Numbered from the stretch's first letter, positions 42,716 to 52,032 are shown. The stretch: DNA of 53,559 nucleotides from Prevotella sp. (GCA_024681705.1 JAILAI010000265.1:1-53559); one strand, 5' to 3'. Made by a program: numbers and translations. Notes: generated from the sequence alone by a model not told the origin.

Positions 42716-43666
42716 TTAGTGGTTCAACGTTCCGGTGTTGACCACTGGTTGTGCGCTTTCGTCGCCACAAAGCACTACCATCAGATTGCTCACCATGGCG
42801 GCCTTCTTGTCGTCGTCAAGCTCCACTATCTCCTCGTCAGAGAGGCGTTTCAGGGCCATTTTCACCATCGAGACAGCACCTTCCACAATCTTCTCGCGTG
42901 CGGTGATGATGGCCGATGCCTGCTGACGACGTAGCATCACAGCAGCAATCTCCGGTGCGTAAGCCAGATAGTTGATGCGTGCTTCCACCACTTCGATGCC
43001 TGCCATAGCCAGACGCTCGTCGAGTTTCTGCTCCAGCTCCTTGTTGATCTCGTCGCTACCGTCGCGAAGCGTCAGCTCGCCATCCTTGGTGTCGTCGCTA
43101 TTGTCGTAGGCATATTGTCCAGCCACCTGGCGAAGGGCGGCATCGCTCTGCACGCGGACGAAACGCTCGAATGCAGCCATTAGGCTCTTCGTGTCGGCAC
43201 TGCCCACCGAACTGGATCCCGGAGAGGCCATCGTCTGTGAGTCAATTTCAAAGAGAGCTTTGTATGTGTCGTTCAGTTTCCACACCAGCACAAGACCAAT
43301 CATCACCGGGTTGCCAGTCTTGTCGTTCACCTTGATGGGTTCGGCATCCATGTTGCGAGCCCTCAACGACAGCTTCTGTGCCGAGCAGAAGGGGTTGATC
43401 CAGTAGTAACCCGTCTGGGTAAATGTGCCGCGATACTTACCGAAGAATGTGATTACGCGTGCCTCATTTGGCTCGAGCATCAGGAAACCGCACCACAGAA
43501 TGATGGCGGTCAACAGCAACAAAGCTCCCACCACGATAAGGGGAATACTGTTGATAATGCCATCTATCAACACGGCAATGCTGCCTAGTGTGATGATGAT
43601 GCAGACGAACAACATCAAGAATCCGTTAAGAACGGTTCCACCATAATTAAATTCTTTCTTTTCCAT
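42716..43666 (-). CDS. SPFH (stomatin/prohibitin-like) domain protein, 316 aa
   Basis: N-terminal hydrophobic segments (about 15-65, two helices) anchor it to the inner membrane. The SPFH domain follows (about 66-260): NEARVITFFGKYRGTF, LSLRARNMDAEPIKVNDK, then a helical stalk with ELEQKLDERLAMAGIEVVEARINYL, typical of oligomeric scaffolds. The C-terminal part has LKRLSDEEIVELDDDKKAAM. Such proteins organise membrane microdomains or control proteases such as FtsH; which applies here is unknown. First gene of the minus-strand unit SPFH, Arc, small membrane protein, epimerase-like protein. Confidence 0.92.
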   Translation of the reverse strand: MEKKEFNYGGTVLNGFLMLFVCIIITLGSIAVLIDGIINSIPLIVVGALLLLTAIILWCGFLMLEPNEARVITFFGKYRGTFTQTGYYWINPFCSAQKLSLRARNMDAEPIKVNDKTGNPVMIGLVLVWKLNDTYKALFEIDSQTMASPGSSSVGSADTKSLMAAFERFVRVQSDAALRQVAGQYAYDNSDDTKDGELTLRDGSDEINKELEQKLDERLAMAGIEVVEARINYLAYAPEIAAVMLRRQQASAIITAREKIVEGAVSMVKMALKRLSDEEIVELDDDKKAAMVSNLMVVLCGDESAQPVVNTGTLNH

Positions 43667-43707
43667 ATTAAATACGTTGATAAATAAGTGATATCATTTT
43701 GATATTG

Positions 43708-43715
43708 CAAAGATA
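43708..43715 (-). promoter_or_regulatory. SPFH operon -7 box (TATCTTTG)
   Basis: CAAAGATA on the plus strand reads TATCTTTG towards the SPFH gene, 41 bases before its ATG. No clear -33 TTG at 19-20 bases. Confidence 0.62.
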
Positions 43716-43844
43716 CGAAAAAATATTCCAAAGTTGTATCTTTTGTGGCCCAAATTTAGGATTTTTTTACTATTCGGGCGTGAAAACAGGGTGGCGAAGA
43801 CGTCGTTTAGGGAATCGTGGTTTGACAGATGGAAGAAATGAACA

Positions 43845-43934
43845 CGCCGCGTTGGCGAAAAAAATCTAGATTTTTTGGAGCGAAATTGGCGCTTTTGATG
43901 AAAAAAATCTAGATTTTTTATCGAGAGTGTGGCG
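43845..43934. repeat. TCTAGA-palindrome repeat, copy 4
   Basis: Two perfect AAAAAATCTAGATTTTTT palindromes (43859-43876 and 43902-43919) with centres 43 bases apart, and GGCG motifs at 43888 and 43931, also 43 apart. The spacer AAATTGGCGCTTTTGATG is identical to that of copy 1 and of the fourth unit of copy 3. Confidence 0.88.
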
Positions 43935-44112
43935 GATAGTGTTCGGGAAAGCGAAGGTTTGCCGTTGTGAAAGTGGCAGTTTCATTGCCTGAAAAGGGTG
44001 GAGGAATGAAATGCCTGCGCCTGATGGCGCATTGTCGCATTGCAGTTCTTTGCATGACGATAGCCGCCGTTTTGTTTGCTATGCTGCGTTGCTAAAGCAG
44101 AAAAGTCACTCT

Positions 44113-47100
44113 TCATTGCAGGTTGAACGCGTTGAGCTGGCTGCGCATGTGCTGTTCGATGCGCCGTGCAAGGCCTTCGTCGGTCTGCTGAGCTTCCTCG
44201 AGAATATGCCGAAGAATGTAGAGATGGCGGCCTATGGCAGTCTGGTTGTTTGTTTGCTGGGTGGCCGAAAGCGATTGAAAGTATTCGAGCATCTGCCGCG
44301 AAGAGTCGTAGAGCAGCGACAGACGTTTGTATGCTTCTTCGCGGTTGCCTAGCAGTCGGTAGGCTCGGGCGATGTCTATATCGTTGCCAAGTATGTAGTC
44401 GGCAGGTAGGCACGATAGCGGAATCGCCTCGTCGGCACGCTTTAGCACACGTTGGGCTTGTTCAAAACTCTGATTCGCGGCGCTGTCTTTGTCCGTTTGA
44501 TTGGCAAAGCCCTCTGCAATGAGTTGAAGAGCCAGTTGCGCAAAAAGTCGACGATAGCGGTAGGCCATGCCGCGAGCGGTCTCGTCGAGATAGACGCTAG
44601 GGTCGTTGATACCTGTAAAGCGGAAGCGCGTCATCAGGTTCTGGTAGGTCCGGGCAGTGTCCATGCGTTGTCCGGATGTCGGTTTTGCGGCACTTGTGGT
44701 GTCAGATGGGGTGGAGGCGTTTGATGCGGAGCTGGAGGGAACGAACCGGGCGGCGAGCCCTTCGATGACGGTGTGGTCGTCGAGATTCAGATAGTCGCTT
44801 TCACCCACGGATGTAGCTACGTAGACGGGCCGTTCGTCGCTATGGCGCAGTAGTTCAAGCAGTGCTAACTCATTTTTGTATAGCTTGCGGCGGCCTTTGA
44901 GGGGGATGTCCCATTGGTCCGAAAGATGAAGCGTGTCGGTGTCAAGGTCGGTCAGGTCGTAGACGTCGTTTTGGCCGGTGATATAGTCGGCGGGTTCCCA
45001 GTCGATGGGCAGTCCCGGCGAATCGTAAGCAGGTCGTCGCAGCTGGTCGATGTACCAGTCGGTCTGCATATACTGCAGGTTGCACACACGGGCATCGCTG
45101 CGATAACCCTCCACCTCTTGCGCATACCAAAGCGGGAATGTGTCGTTGTCACCATTTGTCAAAATGATGGGGTTGCCCTCATCGGGCAGAGAGGACAAGT
45201 AGTTGTAGCCTGCATCGCGACAGATATAGCGCCCTGAGCGGTCGTGATCGTCCCAGTTCTGCGTTGCCATCAGAACGGGGATGCCTAGCGAGAGAAGTGT
45301 GGTGACGGCGGCAGAAACAGTAGCCGGGATGCTTTTCCTGCAATAGCGGAGAGCGCGGGCGAGGGGAACCACGCCCATGCCGCACCAGATGGCGAAGGCA
45401 TAGAACGACCCCGCATAGGCGTAGTCTCGTTCTCGGGGCTGCATAGGCGTCTGGTTTATGTAGACCACGATGGCAAGTCCTGTCATGAGGAAGAGCATGA
45501 GCACCACCCAGAACTGCTGTCTGCCGTGTCGCCGACAACATGCCGACTGCCACCATAGACCCAACAAACCCAGTAGCAAGGGCAGACAGAAGTATACGTT
45601 GTGCCCGCGGTTATGCTGCAGTTCCGTGGGGAGAAGCCGCTGATCGCCCAATCGCCAATTGTCCAGCAGGCTGACGCCCGAGAGCCAGTTGCCGTGTTCG
45701 GGTTCGCCGTGACTCTGTATGTCGTTCTGTCGTCCGGCAAAGTTCCAGAGGAAATAGCGCCAATACATGAAGTTGCATTGGTAGCCGAAGAAGAAGCGCA
45801 GGTTGTCCCATTGCGATGGCATCGTCACGCTCACCATCTCGCCACAACGATCATACCACACCTCTTTGCCGTTGTTGCCGCCCGTCCACGCTTCGTAGGC
45901 ATCGGCGTGGCGCGGGTTCCACATGCGCGGGAACCACATGTTCTGTGCGTATACATACTCGATATGATGGCCGGTCACGATGTATTGGTCCTTCTCGCCA
46001 GCCTCTTCTTTTGGTTTTGGCTGATAGATGGTCTTTCCCTGTTGTATTTCGGGTACACAGTAGTTGCCCTCTATTCGCAGCTGGGGTTGCGAACTATAGG
46101 CCTGACCATAGAGCAACGGCCCGTGCTCATACTGGTCGCGCGCCAGGTAGCGCCCAAGCGAGAAAATGTCTTTCGGTGCGTTTTGGTTCATGGGCGTGTT
46201 GGCAGAAGCACGCACAAAAGTCACCGCATAGCTGCCGTAGCCAAGCAACAGCATCAGGAAACAGAGCAGCGAGGTGTTCAGGATGCGCAATTGTCGGCGT
46301 TGCGCATAGGCGATGGCGAGGATGAGTGCGGGGAATAATATAATAAGGTACACGAGGAAACCGCTGTTGAAAGGCAGACCTAGATGGTTGACAAACAGTA
46401 GTTCGAACCATCCACCCACCGTCGTGACGCCTGGAATGATGACGAACAAGATGACACCAATGAGAGCGAACGACGCTAATAGCGCCGCGATGACTCCCCA
46501 TGTCCGGATGTTGGGGAAGCGATGGAAACAGAACACCAAGACGATGGCAGGCAGACAAAGCAGGTTGAGCAGGTGGACACCGATGCTGAGCCCCATGAGA
46601 TAGGCGATGAGAATCAGCCAACGGTCGCTCTGTGGTTCGTCTGCATGGTCCTCCCATTTCAGAATCAGCCAGAAAACGACCGCCGTAAAGGCCGACGAAA
46701 AGGCGTAGACTTCGCCTTCTACGGCAGAGAACCAGAATGTGTCGCTGAACGTATAGACGAGTGAACCTACGAGTGCTGCGCCAATGATGATAATGGTTTG
46801 TGAAACCGATGGGGCTGCTTCTTTTCTCGTCTTCGGGCCGTTTTCGTTGGTTGAAACGATTAGTCGGCGCACCAAATGGCTGATGGTCCAGAAGAGAAAC
46901 AGGATGGTGAGGGCCGAGAGGAACGCGCTGAGCAGGTTCACCATCATGGCTACGTGTTCTGTATTGCCACTCAGTTGGCTGAACAGGTTGGCAACCAACA
47001 TGAAGAAAGGTGCTCCTGGCTGATGGCCAATCTCGAGTTTATAGCCTGCGATGATGAATTCGGGACAGTCCCAAAACGAGGCGGTGGGTTCAATGGTGAG

Positions 47101-47172
47101 GCCGTAGACTGTGAACGCGATGGCAAACGTCAGCCAGCCGAAAAGGGTGTCAATGCGATGGAAGTGTTTCAT
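44113..47172 (-). CDS. DUF2723 membrane protein (glycosyltransferase-C-like), 1019 aa
   Basis: Large inner-membrane protein. The N-terminus has the DUF2723 hallmark: LTFAIAFTVYGLTIEPTASF, WDCPEFI and KLEIGHQPGAPFF, with an acidic residue after the first helix as in protein O-mannosyltransferase-like enzymes. About 11-13 membrane helices run to residue 650. The C-terminal 350 residues are soluble and helical, with TPR-like spacing, probably periplasmic. Bacteroidota members are presumed to transfer a sugar from a lipid carrier, possibly in general protein O-glycosylation; that is inference. An open ATG start at 47172 follows a short intergenic region. Confidence 0.9.
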   Translation of the reverse strand: MKHFHRIDTLFGWLTFAIAFTVYGLTIEPTASFWDCPEFIIAGYKLEIGHQPGAPFFMLVANLFSQLSGNTEHVAMMVNLLSAFLSALTILFLFWTISHLVRRLIVSTNENGPKTRKEAAPSVSQTIIIIGAALVGSLVYTFSDTFWFSAVEGEVYAFSSAFTAVVFWLILKWEDHADEPQSDRWLILIAYLMGLSIGVHLLNLLCLPAIVLVFCFHRFPNIRTWGVIAALLASFALIGVILFVIIPGVTTVGGWFELLFVNHLGLPFNSGFLVYLIILFPALILAIAYAQRRQLRILNTSLLCFLMLLLGYGSYAVTFVRASANTPMNQNAPKDIFSLGRYLARDQYEHGPLLYGQAYSSQPQLRIEGNYCVPEIQQGKTIYQPKPKEEAGEKDQYIVTGHHIEYVYAQNMWFPRMWNPRHADAYEAWTGGNNGKEVWYDRCGEMVSVTMPSQWDNLRFFFGYQCNFMYWRYFLWNFAGRQNDIQSHGEPEHGNWLSGVSLLDNWRLGDQRLLPTELQHNRGHNVYFCLPLLLGLLGLWWQSACCRRHGRQQFWVVLMLFLMTGLAIVVYINQTPMQPRERDYAYAGSFYAFAIWCGMGVVPLARALRYCRKSIPATVSAAVTTLLSLGIPVLMATQNWDDHDRSGRYICRDAGYNYLSSLPDEGNPIILTNGDNDTFPLWYAQEVEGYRSDARVCNLQYMQTDWYIDQLRRPAYDSPGLPIDWEPADYITGQNDVYDLTDLDTDTLHLSDQWDIPLKGRRKLYKNELALLELLRHSDERPVYVATSVGESDYLNLDDHTVIEGLAARFVPSSSASNASTPSDTTSAAKPTSGQRMDTARTYQNLMTRFRFTGINDPSVYLDETARGMAYRYRRLFAQLALQLIAEGFANQTDKDSAANQSFEQAQRVLKRADEAIPLSCLPADYILGNDIDIARAYRLLGNREEAYKRLSLLYDSSRQMLEYFQSLSATQQTNNQTAIGRHLYILRHILEEAQQTDEGLARRIEQHMRSQLNAFNLQ

Positions 47173-47267
47173 CTTTGCTTACTGATTAGGCAAGCAAAGG
47201 TAGTGGGAATGGCCGACGGAGGCGAAAAAACTTGCTGACATTTGTCTGACAATTGCCAGACAAACGT

Positions 47268-48014
47268 CTATTCAGCTGATTCTCTGGTGGTTAGCTCGTA
47301 CGCTTTTCCGCGGTCGGAAACAATGTGAAGGTCGCTGTTTTGTTCCACGATAGGTTTCAGACGGCGTATCAGCGTGTAGAGTGTTTCGCTGGCATCTGGC
47401 TTCTTGGGCCACAATGCGTCGCAGATGGTCTGCTTGCTGAGACGCTGACCGTCGGCATCGAAGAAGAGGCGAAGCAGCTGGGTCTGCATGGGTGTGAGGT
47501 GGATGGGGTGGCGCTGGGCATCGAGGAACTGGTCGTTTTGTGCATCATAGCTCAAGGTGCCTACGTGTGGTAGTTCGGGCATGAGGGCTTTTTGTCTGTG
47601 CAGACGATATGCGGCGAGTGCGCCCCATAGCAGGGTCAGCATCCAGAGAAGGGCGGGGAAGCGCTGGTCGGAAACCGAGAGAACCATCAGTGGCGAACAC
47701 GAGGCATAGCTGCGGAAGGTTGTCTCGCTACCGCCTGCACGGTGTCTGATGGCATCACTGCGTAGTCCGCCGAAAGGCATGTCGTAGGCCACGAACGAGC
47801 GCGAACGCAGGGCAGCAATCTGGAGATGGCTGCGGTAGTCGCGAATGGTGTCGGGCGTGATCCATGGGTCCGATTTCGTTTCGAGCGTCTGTTCCAGGGC
47901 TTGGCTCATGTCGCTGACAATAAGCTGTTGTGCTTGTCGGTAGCTACCCATGCTGCATAGCAAGGCTGAGGCAAGCAATAGGCCGAATATGAAGATGGCA
48001 AATCGTGGTTTCAT
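47268..48014 (-). CDS. Membrane-bound winged-helix regulator (ToxR-like topology), 248 aa
   Basis: An N-terminal membrane helix (about 5-23), an approximately 95-residue extracytoplasmic part (25-118), a second helix (119-137) and a cytoplasmic C-terminal winged helix (about 170-243) of the OmpR/PhoB type: LTPMQTQLLRLFFDADGQ, SKQTICDALWPKKPDASETL, and LYTLIRRLKPIV as the recognition helix. No receiver domain, so signal and DNA binding reside in one protein with reversed order from ToxR (DNA-binding part at the C-terminus). The start overlaps the DUF2207-like stop (ATGA), so both are made together. Target genes unknown. Confidence 0.85.
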   Translation of the reverse strand: MKPRFAIFIFGLLLASALLCSMGSYRQAQQLIVSDMSQALEQTLETKSDPWITPDTIRDYRSHLQIAALRSRSFVAYDMPFGGLRSDAIRHRAGGSETTFRSYASCSPLMVLSVSDQRFPALLWMLTLLWGALAAYRLHRQKALMPELPHVGTLSYDAQNDQFLDAQRHPIHLTPMQTQLLRLFFDADGQRLSKQTICDALWPKKPDASETLYTLIRRLKPIVEQNSDLHIVSDRGKAYELTTRESAE

Positions 48015-48955
48015 CGTGATGAGGTGTTAGAGGGTGGATAAGAAGATGAGTGATGCTTGGGTGGGAAACGGGGAGAAGCGGACTGCGATGTGCGCTTCCT
48101 GAAATTGTTGTATACGATGTAGAAGATGACGGCGACGGCAACAAAGATGGTGAAAATAGCAAGATACACAACCATTTTTTTGAGAGAGAAGTGGGGACCT
48201 TCGTTCTGTTTCGCAGTAGTGTTTGATACATTGTCGGCGTCAACTTTTTCCTGAAGCACGCTGAAAGGCGCATCTGTGGAGAGCGAAGGGTGGAAATGGC
48301 CTTTCTCAAAACGGCAAACCAGCGTGAGGTAATCGTTGTTCTTGAGCGCTCCATCCACATAGGCAGCAATACGACCATTTATACATTCCGACTCCACCTG
48401 ACAGCCATAGCTCCATAGACGTACCCATTCTGGGTTGAAGTCGCGTCTTTCATCGTAGATAACCATGCGGACGAAGCGTGGCAATGGCGTCACGCCAGGG
48501 GCTATGAATTGATAGAGCAGTCCGTCATAGTCGCTGAAGCTGCGCACCAGGCCCGTCACGGTGTAGCTCACCCAATACTCGCGAACGCCTTCGTGTCCCA
48601 AGCCCCAGCAGAGCTCATAGTTGCCATCTCCGGTTTCAATGATGCTGCATTTCTTCGCTTTCTGGCTGCGTGTTCGCAGGGCATTCCAGTCGCTGACGTA
48701 TTGATAATATTTGTCTGCGTGCTCGTCGAACACCTTGAAATCCTTTAGATGACTGTCTTTGTCGAGGTTGTTGATGGCAGAAAACGCCTCCGTATTCTTG
48801 CTGTCAATGGTCATCATGCGCTTTTCCGTCACTTCGGCATCGCCGTTAGGTTTTAGCCCAACCACCAAATAGAGCGAGTCGAGTTGCGGATCGGCATTGG
48901 CCAGCAGACCGCATGCCAAAAGCAAGAGCAGGGAAAGAAGGCGGATTTTTCGCAT
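48011..48955 (-). CDS. Secreted/membrane protein resembling DUF2207 N-terminal domain, 314 aa
   Basis: The signal peptide covers residues 1-20 (LLLLLACGLLANA). The extracytoplasmic beta domain (about 22-235) starts LDSLYLVVGLKPNGDAEVTE, like the DUF2207 N-terminus, with LCWGLGHEGVREYWVSYTVTG. One membrane helix lies near 268-290 and a short basic, Ser/Pro-rich cytoplasmic tail follows. Unlike full DUF2207 proteins there is no second half. ATG 48955 is preferred because it gives the signal peptide at the N-terminus. Coupled by ATGA to the membrane-bound regulator, so the two may form a sensing pair; this is inference. Confidence 0.78.
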   Translation of the reverse strand: MRKIRLLSLLLLLACGLLANADPQLDSLYLVVGLKPNGDAEVTEKRMMTIDSKNTEAFSAINNLDKDSHLKDFKVFDEHADKYYQYVSDWNALRTRSQKAKKCSIIETGDGNYELCWGLGHEGVREYWVSYTVTGLVRSFSDYDGLLYQFIAPGVTPLPRFVRMVIYDERRDFNPEWVRLWSYGCQVESECINGRIAAYVDGALKNNDYLTLVCRFEKGHFHPSLSTDAPFSVLQEKVDADNVSNTTAKQNEGPHFSLKKMVVYLAIFTIFVAVAVIFYIVYNNFRKRTSQSASPRFPPKHHSSSYPPSNTSSR

Positions 48956-49064
48956 GTTACTTCGGCTATTGGTGACGTTTGGGCTGCGATAGTGTTGCAA
49001 CCTTCATGAGAGACAGAACTTGAATACGCGGACAGAAACGGCTTTTGGGGGCTTCGTCGTCGAC

Positions 49065-50060
49065 CTAACGGAAGGAGTCGGTGAGCAGTTTAATCTCGAT
49101 TTGTGGGCTGATGCGCTCGTACAAGATGTTGTAGACGGCGTCGAGGATGGGCATGTTCACGTGCATGTGTCGGTTGATTTCCTTCATGCACTTGGTGCCG
49201 AAGAAGCCCTCGGCAATCATTTCCATCTCTATCTGGGCCGACTTTACCGAATATCCCTTGCCAATCATGGTGCCGAAGGTGCGGTTGCGCGAGAAGTTCG
49301 AATAGCCTGTCACCAGTAGGTCGCCCATGTAAACAGAGTCGTTAATGTTGCGTTCTATGGGATGCACGGTGTTGAGGAAACGGTTCATTTCCTGCACGGC
49401 GTTCGACATCAGTACACTCTGGAAGTTATCGCCATACTTCAAACCGCTGCAGATGCCTGCCGCAATGGCGTAGACATTTTTCAGCACCGATGAATATTCA
49501 ATGCCAATGACGTCGGTCGAGGTCTTGGTCTTGATAAATTCAGAGGCTATCAAATCGGCAAAGGCCTGTGCTTTTTCGCGGTCGGAACATCCAATGGTCA
49601 GATAGGAAAGACGCTCCAGCGCCACTTCCTCAGCGTGTGAAGGACCGCCGATGCACGCCAGATTGTCGTAGGGCACATCGTAGACCTGATGGAAGTATTC
49701 CGAACAAACCAGGTTCTCGTCGGGCACAATACCCTTGATGGCCGTGATGACGAACTTCTCCTTGATGCGCGTCTTGAGTTTCTTCAGATGGTTTTTCAGG
49801 TAGGGCGACGGGGTGACGAAGACCAGCGTGTCGTACGCCTGTACGATTTTGTTGATGTCGCTCGAGAAATCTATCTCGTCGATGTCGAATCGTACGCTTG
49901 TCAGATAGGCTGGGTTGTGGCCCATTCGGCGGAAGTCGTCTATGCGGTCGTCGCGTCGCATATACCAGCCGATGTGGTGGGTGTGCCCTACCACAATCTT
50001 GGCAATAGCCGTAGCCCAGCTACCACCACCGATAATTGCTATGTTTCCGCAATCGTACAT
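49065..50060 (-). CDS. gpsA: NAD(P)H-dependent glycerol-3-phosphate dehydrogenase, 331 aa
   Basis: Reduces dihydroxyacetone phosphate to sn-glycerol 3-phosphate, the backbone for phospholipids. The Rossmann loop is NIAIIGGGSWATAIAKI (G11, G13, A17); VFVTPSPYL, GIVPDENLVCSEYF, GPSHAEEVALERL (catalytic-domain entry) and YSSVLKNVYAIAAGICSGL with the catalytic Lys are as in the family. It follows lysS by 93 bases on the same strand. In other Bacteroidales I recall pgi as the next gene; here a DUF2207-like gene follows instead. Confidence 0.95.
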   Translation of the reverse strand: MYDCGNIAIIGGGSWATAIAKIVVGHTHHIGWYMRRDDRIDDFRRMGHNPAYLTSVRFDIDEIDFSSDINKIVQAYDTLVFVTPSPYLKNHLKKLKTRIKEKFVITAIKGIVPDENLVCSEYFHQVYDVPYDNLACIGGPSHAEEVALERLSYLTIGCSDREKAQAFADLIASEFIKTKTSTDVIGIEYSSVLKNVYAIAAGICSGLKYGDNFQSVLMSNAVQEMNRFLNTVHPIERNINDSVYMGDLLVTGYSNFSRNRTFGTMIGKGYSVKSAQIEMEMIAEGFFGTKCMKEINRHMHVNMPILDAVYNILYERISPQIEIKLLTDSFR

Positions 50061-50153
50061 TTCTTCCTTGTTCTGTATTCTTCGGCGCGACGGTCACGGC
50101 GTCTGTCTATTGCCAGGCGCCGTGTCCGCCTCGTAAGATTTCAGTTTGGGCGT

Positions 50154-51929
50154 TTATTTGTTCGCCTGATCGATCCAAGACTGCACGTCGTTTACGTTCG
50201 GCTTTTCCAGACCCAGCTTGAACTTCTTGTTGATCTCGCCGATCTTCTGTTGCAGACCTTGTGCCTTTTCTTCGCGGATGTTCTGAATAAGGTTGAAGCC
50301 TGCCTTGCGCAGAACGTACACCCAGTCCTCGGGAACGCCGATGGCAGCCCATTCCTGAATGCTGCTCTGGGGAATCTTCTTCTCCGGTTTCATCTGCGGG
50401 AAGAAGAGCACTTCCTGAATGAAAGTCTTGCCCGTCATAAGCATCACCAGTCGGTCGATGCCGATGCCGATACCACTTGTCGGGGGCATTCCGTATTGAA
50501 GGGCGCGTAGGAAGTCCTGATCGATGATCATGGCCTCGTCGTCGCCCTTGTCGGCTAGCTTCATCTGCTCCACGAAACGTTCCTCCTGGTCGATGGGGTC
50601 GTTGAGCTCAGAGTAGGCGTTTGCCAGCTCCTTGCCGTTCACCATCAGCTCAAAACGCTCGGTCAGTCCGGCCTTCGAGCGGTGCATCTTTGTCAGCGGC
50701 GACATCTCAACGGGGTAGTCGGTGATGAAGGTAGGCTGGATGAATGTGCCTTCGCAGAACTCTCCGAACAACTCGTCGATGAGTTTTCCCTTGCCCATGG
50801 TCTCGTCCACGTCCATGCCTTTCGACAGGCAGAATGCGCGAATCTCCTCTTCTGTCTTGCCGTCGCAATCAAAACCAGTCTTCTCCTTGATGGCGTCGAG
50901 GATAGGAAGACGGCGATAAGGTGCCTTGAACGACACGATGTTGCCATCGATTTCGCGCTTAGGCTTGCCGTTCACGGCGATGCAGATGGTTTCGAGAAGT
51001 TTCTCGGTGAACGACATCATCCAATTGTAGTCCTTATATTGCACGTAGAGTTCCATGCATGTGAACTCCGGGTTGTGATTACGGTCCATGCCTTCGTTGC
51101 GGAAGTTCTTGCCGATTTCGTAGACGCCCTCGAAGCCGCCAACGATGAGACGCTTCAGATAGAGTTCGGTAGCGATGCGCATATACATGTCTTGATCGAG
51201 CGCATTGAAGTGGGTGATGAACGGACGGGCCGATGCTCCACCGGCAATCATCTGCAGGGTAGGTGTCTCTACCTCGGTGTAACCTGCGTCGTCGAGCACC
51301 TTTCTGAGGGTGCGGAGCACGGTGGCGCGTTGCAGGAACGTGTCCTTCACGCCGTCGTTTACCACCAGGTCGACGTAGCGCTGGCGATAGCGCAGCTCAG
51401 GATCGTCGAACTTATCGTAGGCCACGCCGTCCTTGTATTTCACGATGGGCAGCGGCTTGAGTGCCTTTGAAAGCAGCGTCAGTTCCTTTGCGTGAACAGA
51501 AATCTCGCCTGTCTGCGTGCGGAATACGAATCCCTTCACGCCGATGAAGTCGCCGATGTCCATCAGTTTCTTGAAAACGGTGTTGTAGAGGTCCTTGTTT
51601 TCCTCGGGGCAGATGTCGTCGCGAGTGATGTAAACCTGGATGCGTCCCTTTGAGTCTTGCAGCTCGGCAAACGATGCCTTGCCCATCACGCGGCGGCTCA
51701 TCATGCGGCCTGCGATGCACACCTGTGGCAACTCTTCAATGGGTTTGGGTTCCTCGCCTTCGGGCGAGTCGATAATCCATTCGCCCTGTTCCACCTTCTG
51801 GCGAATGTCGGTGCTGAAAGCATTGGTTGGATACTCGGCTGCGGGGTATGGGTCGATGCCCATCTGGCGCAACTGCTGCAGACTCTCACGTCTGCCTATT
51901 TCTTGCTCACTTAATTCTAAAATATTCAT
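50154..51929 (-). CDS. lysS: Lysyl-tRNA synthetase (class II), 591 aa
   Basis: Charges tRNA-Lys. N-terminal OB-fold anticodon-binding domain (about 65-190; VCIAGRMMSRRVMGKASFAE), then the class II core: motif 1 RATVLRTLRKVLDDAGYTEVETP in outline, motif 2 FRNEGMDRNHNPEFTCMELY, motif 3 GIGIGIDRLVMLMTG. The C-terminus carries about 80 extra residues beyond motif 3 (PEKKIPQSSIQEWAAIGVP onward), an extension also seen in other Bacteroidota LysS. Own promoter at 51951-51958; gpsA is downstream. Confidence 0.97.
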   Translation of the reverse strand: MNILELSEQEIGRRESLQQLRQMGIDPYPAAEYPTNAFSTDIRQKVEQGEWIIDSPEGEEPKPIEELPQVCIAGRMMSRRVMGKASFAELQDSKGRIQVYITRDDICPEENKDLYNTVFKKLMDIGDFIGVKGFVFRTQTGEISVHAKELTLLSKALKPLPIVKYKDGVAYDKFDDPELRYRQRYVDLVVNDGVKDTFLQRATVLRTLRKVLDDAGYTEVETPTLQMIAGGASARPFITHFNALDQDMYMRIATELYLKRLIVGGFEGVYEIGKNFRNEGMDRNHNPEFTCMELYVQYKDYNWMMSFTEKLLETICIAVNGKPKREIDGNIVSFKAPYRRLPILDAIKEKTGFDCDGKTEEEIRAFCLSKGMDVDETMGKGKLIDELFGEFCEGTFIQPTFITDYPVEMSPLTKMHRSKAGLTERFELMVNGKELANAYSELNDPIDQEERFVEQMKLADKGDDEAMIIDQDFLRALQYGMPPTSGIGIGIDRLVMLMTGKTFIQEVLFFPQMKPEKKIPQSSIQEWAAIGVPEDWVYVLRKAGFNLIQNIREEKAQGLQQKIGEINKKFKLGLEKPNVNDVQSWIDQANK

Positions 51930-51950
51930 CTTGGTTCACAAAATTTGGGG

Positions 51951-51958
51951 CAAAGGTA
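51951..51958 (-). promoter_or_regulatory. lysS -7 box (TACCTTTG)
   Basis: CAAAGGTA on the plus strand reads TACCTTTG towards lysS, 22 bases before its ATG. Confidence 0.72.
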
Positions 51959-52032
51959 CGAAAAAAAACTGAAGTAGACACTGTTCATGTCTTAAAATGT
52001 GTTTCTTCTGTCCCATTCACAATCTTTTTTCG

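Larger units (their letters stand above)
43667..44112. other. Intergenic region between SPFH and DUF2723 genes
   Basis: 446 bases holding the SPFH promoter (43708-43715) and copy 4 of the TCTAGA repeat. The last 180 bases before the DUF2723 stop codon show nothing recognisable. Confidence 0.65.
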
